64,000 nt of DNA, from contig JAVKIY010000003.1 in NCBI GenBank assembly GCA_031459235.1, positions 16,955 through 80,954 of the forward strand. Direction: 5' to 3'. Every line of letters starts with the position of its first letter. Within the stretch, counting starts at the first letter, position 1. A program made the position numbers and the translations under genes. Source of the DNA: Fervidifonticultor_A tertius. GTDB taxonomy: Bacteria > Sysuimicrobiota > Sysuimicrobiia > Sysuimicrobiales > Humicultoraceae. The notes beneath the pieces are model-generated. The model saw only the letters and a list, made by a program, of their open reading frames with translations, was not told the DNA's origin and ran no database searches. This document shows, piece after piece, positions 41,950-48,930 of the stretch.

Positions 41950-42204
41950 CTAACCGATACCGAGCGGCTCTTCCTCCCGAACGCGACGGCGGACCGAGGG
42001 CGTGGGCATCGTGGAGATCAGCGCCGCCGCGGTGAACGCCACCAGACCAGCGACGGCCCACCAGACCGGCAACTCGATCACCTCGGTCTCGGTCTTGATG
42101 CGGACCGTCGAGCCCGGTCCCGGCCGCACGACCCCGCGCGCCTCCGACAGCGCCGCCCCGAGCTCCAGCAGCGCGCGCCGCGCGCGATCGAGATCGATCT
42201 CCAT
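41950..42204 (-). CDS. Small single-pass membrane protein, unknown
   Basis: 84 aa, not recognised. An acidic/basic helical N-terminus (MEIDLDRARRALLELGAAL), a beta-like TVRIKTETEVIELPVWW, one membrane helix (about residues 51-68, WWAVAGLVAFTAAALIS) and a charged C-terminal tail. Loosely similar in layout to DUF4342-type proteins, not assigned. ATG 42204 is chosen because a TATAGT box at 42231-42236 would place transcription start downstream of the other ATG at 42228. Lies between recO and the glyQS promoter. Confidence 0.65.
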   Translation of the reverse strand: MEIDLDRARRALLELGAALSEARGVVRPGPGSTVRIKTETEVIELPVWWAVAGLVAFTAAALISTMPTPSVRRRVREEEPLGIG

Positions 42205-42230
42205 GACCGCCGCACCCCCTCTCTTCATGC

Positions 42231-42239
42231 ACTATACCA
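42231..42239 (-). promoter_or_regulatory. Extended -10 promoter for the small membrane protein
   Basis: Minus-strand TGGTATAGT matches the extended -10 pattern TGnTATAAT with one mismatch; start near 42224, 20 nt before the ATG at 42204. Confidence 0.5.
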
Positions 42240-42253
42240 CAGCCCGCGCCGCC

Positions 42254-43027
42254 TCAGTCCTGCGCCGCCCGGACCACGGCCAAAGCGCCGCCCGCCAGGC
42301 GCGCGGCCACCGCCGGCGCGCGCAGCCGCGCCTCCCACCGGGCTTCCGCGTAGGCCAGGAGCGCCTCGCCCGCGGCGGTCAGGTCGCGCACCGGCGGGGT
42401 CAGCCGGCGCACGGCAGCGGGAGAAGCGTCCAGCAGGAACGCCAGGAGCGCCATGGCCCCGCCCGGCAGCGCCACCGCCCGCGGGTCCCGCGCGCGACAG
42501 CGCTCGTGGAGCGCACCACCGAGGGGCACGCTCCAGGCGACCGCGCCGGAGGACCGCTGGCCGCACGCGACGCACCGCACGATCGACGGCCGGTGGCCCG
42601 TCGCCCCCAGCAGCCGCGCCGCGTACCACATCCACGCAAGGTGGGCCCCGCCGCGGCCGATCAGGTCGAGCGCCGCCTCCAGGAGCTGGTAGACGTCCGG
42701 GTGCGGTTGTCGGTCGGCCAGGGCACGGTCGGTCAGCTCGAGCAAGATCGTCGCCGCCGCCATGCGCTCCAGGTCATCGCGCAGCGTCGCGCGCGCATCC
42801 AGCACCTCGACCTGGGAGACGAGATCGAGGCTGCGCCCCTCGACGACCAGGGCGCGGAACCGCGTGCACGGCTCCAGCCGGCCGCCGAGCCGGCTGCGCG
42901 GCCGCCGCGCGCCGCGGGCGACCAGCGTGAGCTTGCCGCGGTCGCGCGAGAGCACCGTGACCAGCCGGTCCGCCTCGCCCAGGTTGCGGCGCCGTAGCAC
43001 GACCCCTTCGATCTTGTACAGGCCCAC
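42254..43027 (-). CDS. recO: DNA repair protein RecO
   Basis: 257 aa. Loads RecA with RecF/RecR and anneals ssDNA. The OB-fold start LYKIEGVVLRRRNLGEADRLV and LVARGARRPRSRLGGRLEPCTRF are typical; LDLVSQVEVLDA follows. A zinc-binding cluster is seen as RCVACGQ then LHERCRARD, with fewer Cys than the full four in some RecO. GTG at 43027 is chosen just after the mgtE stop (8-nt gap); the open frame further upstream is antisense-like noise in mgtE. Confidence 0.92.
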   Translation of the reverse strand: MGLYKIEGVVLRRRNLGEADRLVTVLSRDRGKLTLVARGARRPRSRLGGRLEPCTRFRALVVEGRSLDLVSQVEVLDARATLRDDLERMAAATILLELTDRALADRQPHPDVYQLLEAALDLIGRGGAHLAWMWYAARLLGATGHRPSIVRCVACGQRSSGAVAWSVPLGGALHERCRARDPRAVALPGGAMALLAFLLDASPAAVRRLTPPVRDLTAAGEALLAYAEARWEARLRAPAVAARLAGGALAVVRAAQD

Positions 43028-43035
43028 GCCGCCGG

Positions 43036-44385
43036 CTACCTGACGATCAGGGGGCGCAGCAACACGGACGCCACCGTGAAGTAGACGACCACGGTCACCA
43101 GGTCCATGGCCGAGGTGATGAACGGCCCGGCGGCGACCGCCGGGTCGCGCCGCAGCGCCGTCATGACCACGGGGACCACCGACCCCGCCAGCGACGCGAT
43201 CAGCATGACCACGGCCAGGGTGAGGCCCAGCGTCGCGCCCAGCATCAGGTCGCGCTGCCAGAGGAATCCGATGGCGCACGCCGCGGCGCCGCTGGCGAGC
43301 CCGGCGAGGAAGCCCACGGCAACCTCGCGCAGCACGAAGCGCCGGTACGACCGCCGGTCCACCTCGCCGGTGGCGATCGCCCGCACCGCGATGGCGGCGG
43401 ACTGCACGCCCATGTTGCCCGCCTGGTCGTTGAGCATCGGAATGAAAAACGCCAGGGCCACGACCGCGTGGAGAACCGCCTCGAATCCCTCGATGACGCG
43501 CGCGGCCGCAGCCTCGACCACCATGAGCGCGAGCAGCCAGGGCAGCCGCTTCGCCGCCCGCCGGGCCGGCGCGTCGAGCGATTCGACCTCCTCCACCAGT
43601 CCCGCGAGACGGTAGACGTCTTCCGAGGCCTCGTCGGTCACGGCCTCGAGCACGTCGTCCACCGTGACGACCCCCACCAACCGGCTCCCCGGGTCCACCA
43701 CCGGCAGCGCGAGCAGCCGGTGCCGCTCGAAGAGGCGGGCGACGGCCTCGCGGTCGTCGTGCACCTGGGCACTTACGACGTCGGTGCGCATGATCGTCGA
43801 GACGCGCGCGCCCTCCTCCGCGAGGATCACATCGCGCAGGGAGACGACGCCGACCAGGCGGCGCGCCGCGTCCACCACGTAGACGTAGTAGATCGTCTCC
43901 GCGTCCGGGGCCTGCGCCCGCAGGTCGGCGAGCGCCTCGGCCACGGTCGCGGTCTCGCGGATCGCCACCACCTCGGTGGCCATCAGGCCGCCGGCGGTAT
44001 CCGGGCGGTAGGCCAGCAGCTCGCGGACGTCGGCGGCCTCGTCGCGCGCCATGGTCGCGAGCAGGCGGCGCGCGTCCTCCGCGGGCAGGTCGCCGAGGAG
44101 GTCCGCGGCCTCGTCCGACGACATCTCTTCCAGGACGTCGGCGGCCTGCTCCGGACTCATCAGCGCGAGCAGCCGCTCCTGGCGCTCGGGCGGTAGATAC
44201 TCCAGGACCGGGGCGCCCTCGCCGGGCATCGCCGCGAGCACGCGCGCGGCGACGGTGTCGTCCAGCGCGCCCAGCGCCTCCGCCACGTCGGCGGGGTGGT
44301 GGGTGGCGAGCAGGCGGCGGAGCTCGAGACGGTCGCCGCGAGCCGCGAGCCCGCGCAGGACCTCGGCGGTCAACGACTGGCTCAT
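43036..44385 (-). CDS. mgtE: MgtE-family magnesium transporter, second of tandem pair
   Basis: 449 aa. N-domain helical repeats (LLATHHPADVAEALGALDD, LPPERQERLLALMSPEQAADVLEEMSSDEAADLLGDLP), two CBS domains (TAGGLMATEVVAI, VGVVSLRDVILAEEG, VVGVVTVDDVLEAV-like), then five membrane helices including FFIPMLNDQAGNMGVQSAAIAVRAIA and the pore-lining Asp in ITSAMDLVTVVVYF. The CBS/N domains close the channel when Mg2+ is high. ATG 44385 overlaps the stop of the first mgtE (ATGA). Complete; may form a homo- or heterodimer with its neighbour. Confidence 0.95.
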   Translation of the reverse strand: MSQSLTAEVLRGLAARGDRLELRRLLATHHPADVAEALGALDDTVAARVLAAMPGEGAPVLEYLPPERQERLLALMSPEQAADVLEEMSSDEAADLLGDLPAEDARRLLATMARDEAADVRELLAYRPDTAGGLMATEVVAIRETATVAEALADLRAQAPDAETIYYVYVVDAARRLVGVVSLRDVILAEEGARVSTIMRTDVVSAQVHDDREAVARLFERHRLLALPVVDPGSRLVGVVTVDDVLEAVTDEASEDVYRLAGLVEEVESLDAPARRAAKRLPWLLALMVVEAAAARVIEGFEAVLHAVVALAFFIPMLNDQAGNMGVQSAAIAVRAIATGEVDRRSYRRFVLREVAVGFLAGLASGAAACAIGFLWQRDLMLGATLGLTLAVVMLIASLAGSVVPVVMTALRRDPAVAAGPFITSAMDLVTVVVYFTVASVLLRPLIVR

Positions 44386-45785
44386 CGGGCCAGTGTGTGG
44401 ATGAACGCGCTGGCCATGAGCAGGTAGACCAGCAGCGTCGTGTTGTCGGTTACGGTGGTCGTCAGCGGGCCCGATGCAATGGCCGGGTCCACGCCCAGGC
44501 GCTCCATGCCGATCGGGATGAGCATCCCGATCGGCGCCGCCACGATCAGCGCGATCCACATCGCGGCGCCCACCACGAAACCGAGCCCCAGGTCCCGCTG
44601 CCAGACCGCCGCGAACGCGCCCACCGCCAGCCCGCAGACCGCACCCACCAGGGCGCCGGTGTAGGTCTCCCGCAGCGCCGGGCCCCAGGACCCGCCGTCG
44701 AACCGGCGGGTCGCCAGCCCGCGGACGGTGAGCGCCAGGGACTGGGTGCCCACGTTGCCGGCCGTGGCGACCAGCGCCGGGACGAAGAACGCCAGGGCGA
44801 CCGCGGCGCGCAGCGTGGCCTCGAAGCGGCTGATGAGCAGCGCCGCGACAATGTTGAGGTGCAGGTTCAGGACCAGGAAGGCCACCCGACGTCCGACCAC
44901 GCCCCAGGGAAACGGCCGCGCCCGCGTCTCGGTGCCAGCTACCGCGCCGGAGAACCGCAGCACGTCCTCGGTGGCCTCGGACTTCACGACCTTTACCAGG
45001 TCGTCGGCGGTCACGATACCCAGCAGCCGGCCCGAGCCGTCCACCACCGGAACCGCCAGCAGCGCGTACTTCCGGGCGAGCGCCGCGACGGTCTCCTGGT
45101 CGTCCAGCGGACCCGCGGTCACAAGCCGCGTCCGCATGAACTCGCGGATACGGCGCGTCGGCGGCGAGACGATCAAGTCACGCAGCGTGACCACGCCGAC
45201 CAGGCGGTCGGCCTCGACCACGTAGACATAGTAGACCAGGTCGATCTCGCGCCCCCGCTGGCGCAGCGCGTCGATCGTCTCCGCGGCGGTCGCCTCGGGC
45301 GAGACCGCGAGCCACTCCGCCGACATCAGCCCGCCGGCCGACCGCTCGGGGTAGGCCAGTAGCCGCGAGACCGCGGTCGCCTCGGGGGGCGGCAGCAACG
45401 CGAGCAGCCGCCTCGCGCGCTCCTCGGGCAGCTCGCCCAGCAGGTCCGTGGCCTCGTCGCTGGCCATCTCGCCCAGCAGCGCCGCCAGACGCTCGTCGGC
45501 CAGCGATGCCGCGATCAGCCCCTGCTCCTCCGCGGAGAGCCCGGCGAGCACCTCGGCGGCATCGGCGTCGGGCAATACGACCAGGACAGCGGCCGCGTCC
45601 GGTGGATCGAGGTGACGGATCAGGTCGACCAGTTCGGCGGGACGCTGCGGCCGGAGGAGCTGCGCCATGCCGGGCAGGTCGCGGCCGTCCAGGCGGTCGC
45701 GGACCGCGCGGGCGAGCGCCTCAGCGTCCACGCGGGACTCCAACGTAATGGGGCGCGCCGGCGCGCTCGCGCCGGCGGGACGCAC
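44382..45785 (-). CDS. mgtE: MgtE-family magnesium transporter, first of tandem pair
   Basis: 467 aa with the same architecture as its neighbour. N-domain (LIRHLDPPDAAAVLVVLPDADAAEVLAGL, EMASDEATDLLGELPEERARRLLALL), CBS pair (SAGGLMSAEWLAV, LVGVVTLRDLIV, RLLGIVTADDLVKVV) and membrane part with FFVPALVATAGNVGTQSLALTVRGLA and pore Asp in TTTVTDNTTLLVYL. The two copies are clearly diverged, so an old duplication or acquisition of two types. GTG start at 45785. A long structured leader and strong promoter precede it. Confidence 0.95.
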   Translation of the reverse strand: MRPAGASAPARPITLESRVDAEALARAVRDRLDGRDLPGMAQLLRPQRPAELVDLIRHLDPPDAAAVLVVLPDADAAEVLAGLSAEEQGLIAASLADERLAALLGEMASDEATDLLGELPEERARRLLALLPPPEATAVSRLLAYPERSAGGLMSAEWLAVSPEATAAETIDALRQRGREIDLVYYVYVVEADRLVGVVTLRDLIVSPPTRRIREFMRTRLVTAGPLDDQETVAALARKYALLAVPVVDGSGRLLGIVTADDLVKVVKSEATEDVLRFSGAVAGTETRARPFPWGVVGRRVAFLVLNLHLNIVAALLISRFEATLRAAVALAFFVPALVATAGNVGTQSLALTVRGLATRRFDGGSWGPALRETYTGALVGAVCGLAVGAFAAVWQRDLGLGFVVGAAMWIALIVAAPIGMLIPIGMERLGVDPAIASGPLTTTVTDNTTLLVYLLMASAFIHTLAR

Positions 45786-45994
45786 GAAGGGTCAGGCCGC
45801 GGGCAGCAGGCGGCGCGACGACGCAGGCACGGCCGGGACGAGGCCCGCGCGCGGGCCGCCCGGCCGGGCGGGCGCGGCGCCGATGGAGCGCTGTGATGAG
45901 CCGTCGCGCAACATACACGTCCCCGACCCTGCGCGTCGCGTCATGGTGGCGTGCAACTCGCGACCACTATACTCCCGGGGGTCGGGAGCGTCAA
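45786..45994 (-). promoter_or_regulatory. Promoter and ~174-nt structured leader of the mgtE pair
   Basis: TTGACG (45989-45994) and TATAGT (45966-45971) with 17-bp spacing form one of the best promoters in the window; start near 45959. The leader has two abutting perfect palindromes, CGCCCGGCCGGGCG (45857-45870) and GGCCCGCGCGCGGGCC (45842-45857). It does not show the conserved segments of an M-box riboswitch. A regulatory function for the leader is inferred from its length and its gene. Confidence 0.6.
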
Positions 45995-46431
45995 GGAAGC
46001 CGCCGTTGCAGCGCCGCAGGTTCAAAAGGCTGCCCGAGCAGCGTGCGCAGCGCGAGCACGCGGGGCGCGCGACCCGGCCGGTCCACCAGCACGGTCCGCA
46101 CCCCGAACTCCAGCAGTACCTGCCGGCACGCGCCGCAGGGCGGGGCGGCCGCAGGCCCGCTCGCCACGGCCACGGCGACCAGCGCGCGGTGGCCCTCGGC
46201 GACCGCGCGCTGCACCGCGACCCGCTCGGCGCACACCGAGAGGCCGTACGACGCGTTCTCCACGTTGCACCCCGCCACCACGGCGCCCGAAGCGGTCAGC
46301 ACCGCGGCTCCCACCGCGAACCCGGAGTAGGGCGCGTACGCGGCCGACCGGGCCGCGCGCGCCGCCCGGACGAGCGCGCCCCGCTGGGCGACGGTCGGGG
46401 CCCCCGCGGCGGTACGCCGCCGATCCCTCAC
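45991..46431 (-). CDS. cdd: Cytidine deaminase
   Basis: 146 aa, tetrameric type. Converts cytidine/deoxycytidine to uridine forms. YAPYSGFAVGAAVLTASGAVVAGCNVENASYGLSVCAERVAV contains the zinc Cys and catalytic Glu (CAERxA), and PPCGACRQVLLEFG the other two zinc Cys; residues about 33-110. Slightly long N-terminus (MRDRRRTAAGAPTVAQ). GTG at 46431 overlaps the DUF502 stop (GTGA). The cdd stop codon lies in the -35 of the mgtE promoter. Confidence 0.95.
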   Translation of the reverse strand: MRDRRRTAAGAPTVAQRGALVRAARAARSAAYAPYSGFAVGAAVLTASGAVVAGCNVENASYGLSVCAERVAVQRAVAEGHRALVAVAVASGPAAAPPCGACRQVLLEFGVRTVLVDRPGRAPRVLALRTLLGQPFEPAALQRRLP

Positions 46432-47051
46432 GCGCCCGGGACCCGGGCGCCGCCGGATGCCTCGCCCCGGTACGGCGGCACCACGATCCCCGCGGACACC
46501 ACCAGCTTAAGCGCGTCCTCGACGCTCATCTCCAACCGGACGACCTGGCTCTCGGGCACCAGGCAGAGGAACCCGGTCGTCGGGTTCGGGGTGGTGACAA
46601 TGAACACGTTGACCACGCGCTCGGTCGTCTTGACCTGCGCCTCGCCGCGCGTCTCGCCGGTGACGAACCCGACGCTGTAGAGCCCCTGGCGCGGCCACTC
46701 CACGAGCACGGCCTCGCGGAACGCCGCCCGGTTCTGCATGAACACCGTATCGCTGAACTGTTTCACCGCCCCGTAGATGGTCCGGGCGAAGGGGATGCGC
46801 AGCATCACCTGGTCGAAGGCGCCGACCACGCGGCGCCCGATCACGTTGCTGGCGAGTGCCCCGACGATCAGGATGAGCGCGATGCCGGAGAGCAACCCCA
46901 GGCCCGGGACCTCGACGCCGAAGAAACGGAAGACCGGGCCCAGCAGGCTGTCGAGGAAGCGGAACAGGGCAATCAGGACGAAGACCGTGACGCCGACGGG
47001 CAGGATGACCAAGAACCCGGCGATGAGGTAGTTCCGCAACCGCTGGCGCAT
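46428..47051 (-). CDS. DUF502 family membrane protein
   Basis: 207 aa. Two N-terminal membrane helices (YLIAGFLVILPVGVTVFVLIAL and LLSGIALILIVGALASNVIGRR), then a soluble domain with the family hallmarks IPFARTIYGAVKQFSDTV, VLVEWPRQGLYSVGFVTGE, VNVFIVTTPNPTTGFLCLVP and EDALKLVVSAGIVVPP. Function unknown. ATG overlaps the HlyC/CorC stop by 1 nt (TGATG), so coupled. Confidence 0.9.
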   Translation of the reverse strand: MRQRLRNYLIAGFLVILPVGVTVFVLIALFRFLDSLLGPVFRFFGVEVPGLGLLSGIALILIVGALASNVIGRRVVGAFDQVMLRIPFARTIYGAVKQFSDTVFMQNRAAFREAVLVEWPRQGLYSVGFVTGETRGEAQVKTTERVVNVFIVTTPNPTTGFLCLVPESQVVRLEMSVEDALKLVVSAGIVVPPYRGEASGGARVPGA

Positions 47052-48331
47052 CAGTCGTCGAAGACGGGGGCGGGCTCCACCTTCGTGACCTTGACCTGGA
47101 GGATGCGATTGCCGTCCACGCGCTCCACGGTCAGCTCCACGCCGTCGAACTCGACGGCCTCGCCCTGCGTCGGGACGTGCCCCAGCCGGCTGGTGACGAA
47201 CCCGCCCACGGTGTCCACCTCGCCCACGGGCAGGTTGATCCCAAGCGCGGCGTTGACGTCCTCCAGATGGAGCGCGCCGTCGACCAGCGCCGTGCGCTCG
47301 TTGAGCACCTTGATGGGCGGCTCTTCGACGTCGTACTCATCCTGGATCGGCCCCACGATCTCCTCGAGCAGGTCCTCGATGGTGACCAGCCCGGCCGTGC
47401 CGCCGTACTCGTCGACCGCGATCGCCATGTGCACCTTCTTGCGCCGCATCTCACGGAAGAGCTCGTCCAGGCGCTTCGTGTCCGGCACAAAGTAGGCCGG
47501 GCGCGCGAACGTCCGGGCGACGCCCCCCAGGCGCCCGTCGCGGAACGCCGACAGCAGGTCCTTGACGTGAATGGTGCCCACGATGTGGTCGATGTCCTCC
47601 GTGTAGACCGGGATGCGCGAGTGCCCATGCTCCCGCACGATCTGGAGCACGGCCTCCACCGGCGCGCCGGCCTCGACCGCCACGATGTCCACGCGCGGTA
47701 CCATGACCTCGCGCACCACGGTATCGCCGAACTCGAAGATCGAGTGGATCATCTCGCGCTCTTCCTGCTCGAGGACCCCCTGCTCCTCGCCCATGCGCAC
47801 GAGCGTTTGGATCTCCTCCTCCGTGACCAGTGGCGCATCCGGCCGGACGCGGCCTCCCAGCGGACGGGCGAAGAGGTTCACCACGATCGACAGCAGCCGG
47901 CTCAGCGGCGAGAGCGCTAACGCGATCCACCGGATCGGCCGGGCGAGCACGAGCACAAGGCGGTCCGCGTGGTGCGCGGCGAACGTCTTGGGAGTGATCT
48001 CACCGAACAACAGCAGGAGCAGCGTTACGACCAGAAAAGCATAGACCGACCCGCGCTCCGGACCGAGTACGCGCACAAGCGTCGCGGTCGCGACCACCGC
48101 CGCCGCCGTGTTCACCAGGTTGTTGCCGATGAGAATCGTGGAGAGCAGCCGCGCCGGTTGCTCGAGCAGCTCGAGCGCCACACGCGCGCTCCGGTTCCCG
48201 TCTTCCTTGAGCGTGCGCAGCCTCAGACGGTTGGCGGAGAACAGCGTGGTCTCGGCCCCGGAGAAGAACCCTGAGAGGAGCAGCAGCAGGCCCAGGACCA
48301 CCAGTTCCACGACATAACTTGAGGTGTCCAA
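47051..48331 (-). CDS. HlyC/CorC (CNNM-type) family transporter
   Basis: 426 aa. An N-terminal CNNM/DUF21 membrane domain (LVVLGLLLLLSGFFSGAETTLF, LSTILIGNNLVNTAAAVVATA, LLLLLFGEITPKTFAAHHADR), a CBS pair (VREVMVPRVDIVAVEAG, GHSRIPVYTEDIDHIVG, KKVHMAIAVDEYGGTAGLVTIEDLLEEIVG) and a C-terminal CorC_HlyC domain (INLPVGEVDTVGGFV). Likely Mg2+/divalent cation export or homeostasis, consistent with the mgtE genes nearby. No ATG fits; the TTG at 48331 follows AGGCAGG by 11 nt and a promoter at 48383-48391. Confidence 0.9.
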   Translation of the reverse strand: MDTSSYVVELVVLGLLLLLSGFFSGAETTLFSANRLRLRTLKEDGNRSARVALELLEQPARLLSTILIGNNLVNTAAAVVATATLVRVLGPERGSVYAFLVVTLLLLLFGEITPKTFAAHHADRLVLVLARPIRWIALALSPLSRLLSIVVNLFARPLGGRVRPDAPLVTEEEIQTLVRMGEEQGVLEQEEREMIHSIFEFGDTVVREVMVPRVDIVAVEAGAPVEAVLQIVREHGHSRIPVYTEDIDHIVGTIHVKDLLSAFRDGRLGGVARTFARPAYFVPDTKRLDELFREMRRKKVHMAIAVDEYGGTAGLVTIEDLLEEIVGPIQDEYDVEEPPIKVLNERTALVDGALHLEDVNAALGINLPVGEVDTVGGFVTSRLGHVPTQGEAVEFDGVELTVERVDGNRILQVKVTKVEPAPVFDD

Positions 48332-48382
48332 GGAGCGTCGTGCCTGCCTTTTGGGCCCAGGCGGCCCCGCGGAGTCGCTATG

Positions 48383-48391
48383 AGTATAGCA
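48383..48391 (-). promoter_or_regulatory. Extended -10 promoter before the HlyC/CorC gene
   Basis: Minus-strand TGCTATACT fits TGnTATAAT with one mismatch; predicted start near 48376, leader about 45 nt to the TTG. It separates this unit from the DUF1850/TRAP genes. Confidence 0.6.
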
Positions 48392-48396
48392 CAGGT

Positions 48397-48930
48397 CTAT
48401 CGGGCCGGACGCGGGCGCCGCAGGCGCCACCCGGCCGGCGCCGACACGAGGCGCACGGCCGCTCCCTCCCCGAACGCCGCGACGAGATCGACTTCGTCCT
48501 GACCCACACGGAGCCGGTGGCCCCCCTCCGCCGAGACGAGCAGCGGCACCTCGCCGATGCGGCGCGGCCTCCGCAGCACGAAGAGGCCGCCCTCGCGGAC
48601 GTACCCTTCCGTGGGCAGACCCGCGCCCTGCGAGAGGAACCGCATCTCGACGAACCACAGGCCGTCGGGCTCGGCCCGGAAGACCTCGACCACTGGCGTG
48701 CGCTCCACGGAGTGCCGGTAGCGCAGCTCCAGGCGCCCGCCAGGCGGCACCAGACCGGCGCGCACGACCCGCCGGCCCTCCGCTGCCACGATGCGCACCT
48801 CGAGGGCCGTCGGCCGCTCGAGCAGTCCCACGGCCCCGGCGGCGGCCGCCGCGACCAGGCCCGCCCACAGGAGCCGGCGCCGCGTGGCACCCGAGCGGTG
48901 CTCCAGCGGGCGCGCCCCGCTCCGCGTCAG
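48397..48930 (-). CDS. DUF1850 family protein (TRAP-TAXI associated)
   Basis: 177 aa. N-terminal membrane/signal segment (RLLWAGLVAAAAAGAVGLL) followed by the short beta-rich DUF1850 domain: RLELRYRHSVERTPVVEVF, GLWFVEMRFLSQGAGLPTEG and LVSAEGGHRLRVGQDEVDL. The family accompanies fused TRAP permeases; its role is unknown. No ATG, GTG or TTG lies in frame before the membrane segment. CTG 48928-48930 overlaps the TRAP stop as CTGA and would give MTRSGARPLEHRSG; a GTG further in would delete the hydrophobic segment. Confidence 0.82.
   Translation of the reverse strand: MTRSGARPLEHRSGATRRRLLWAGLVAAAAAGAVGLLERPTALEVRIVAAEGRRVVRAGLVPPGGRLELRYRHSVERTPVVEVFRAEPDGLWFVEMRFLSQGAGLPTEGYVREGGLFVLRRPRRIGEVPLLVSAEGGHRLRVGQDEVDLVAAFGEGAAVRLVSAPAGWRLRRPRPAR

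Noticed and set aside
45786..45960. M-box Mg2+ riboswitch
   Set aside because: None of the conserved M-box single-stranded segments could be found; only GC palindromes are present.
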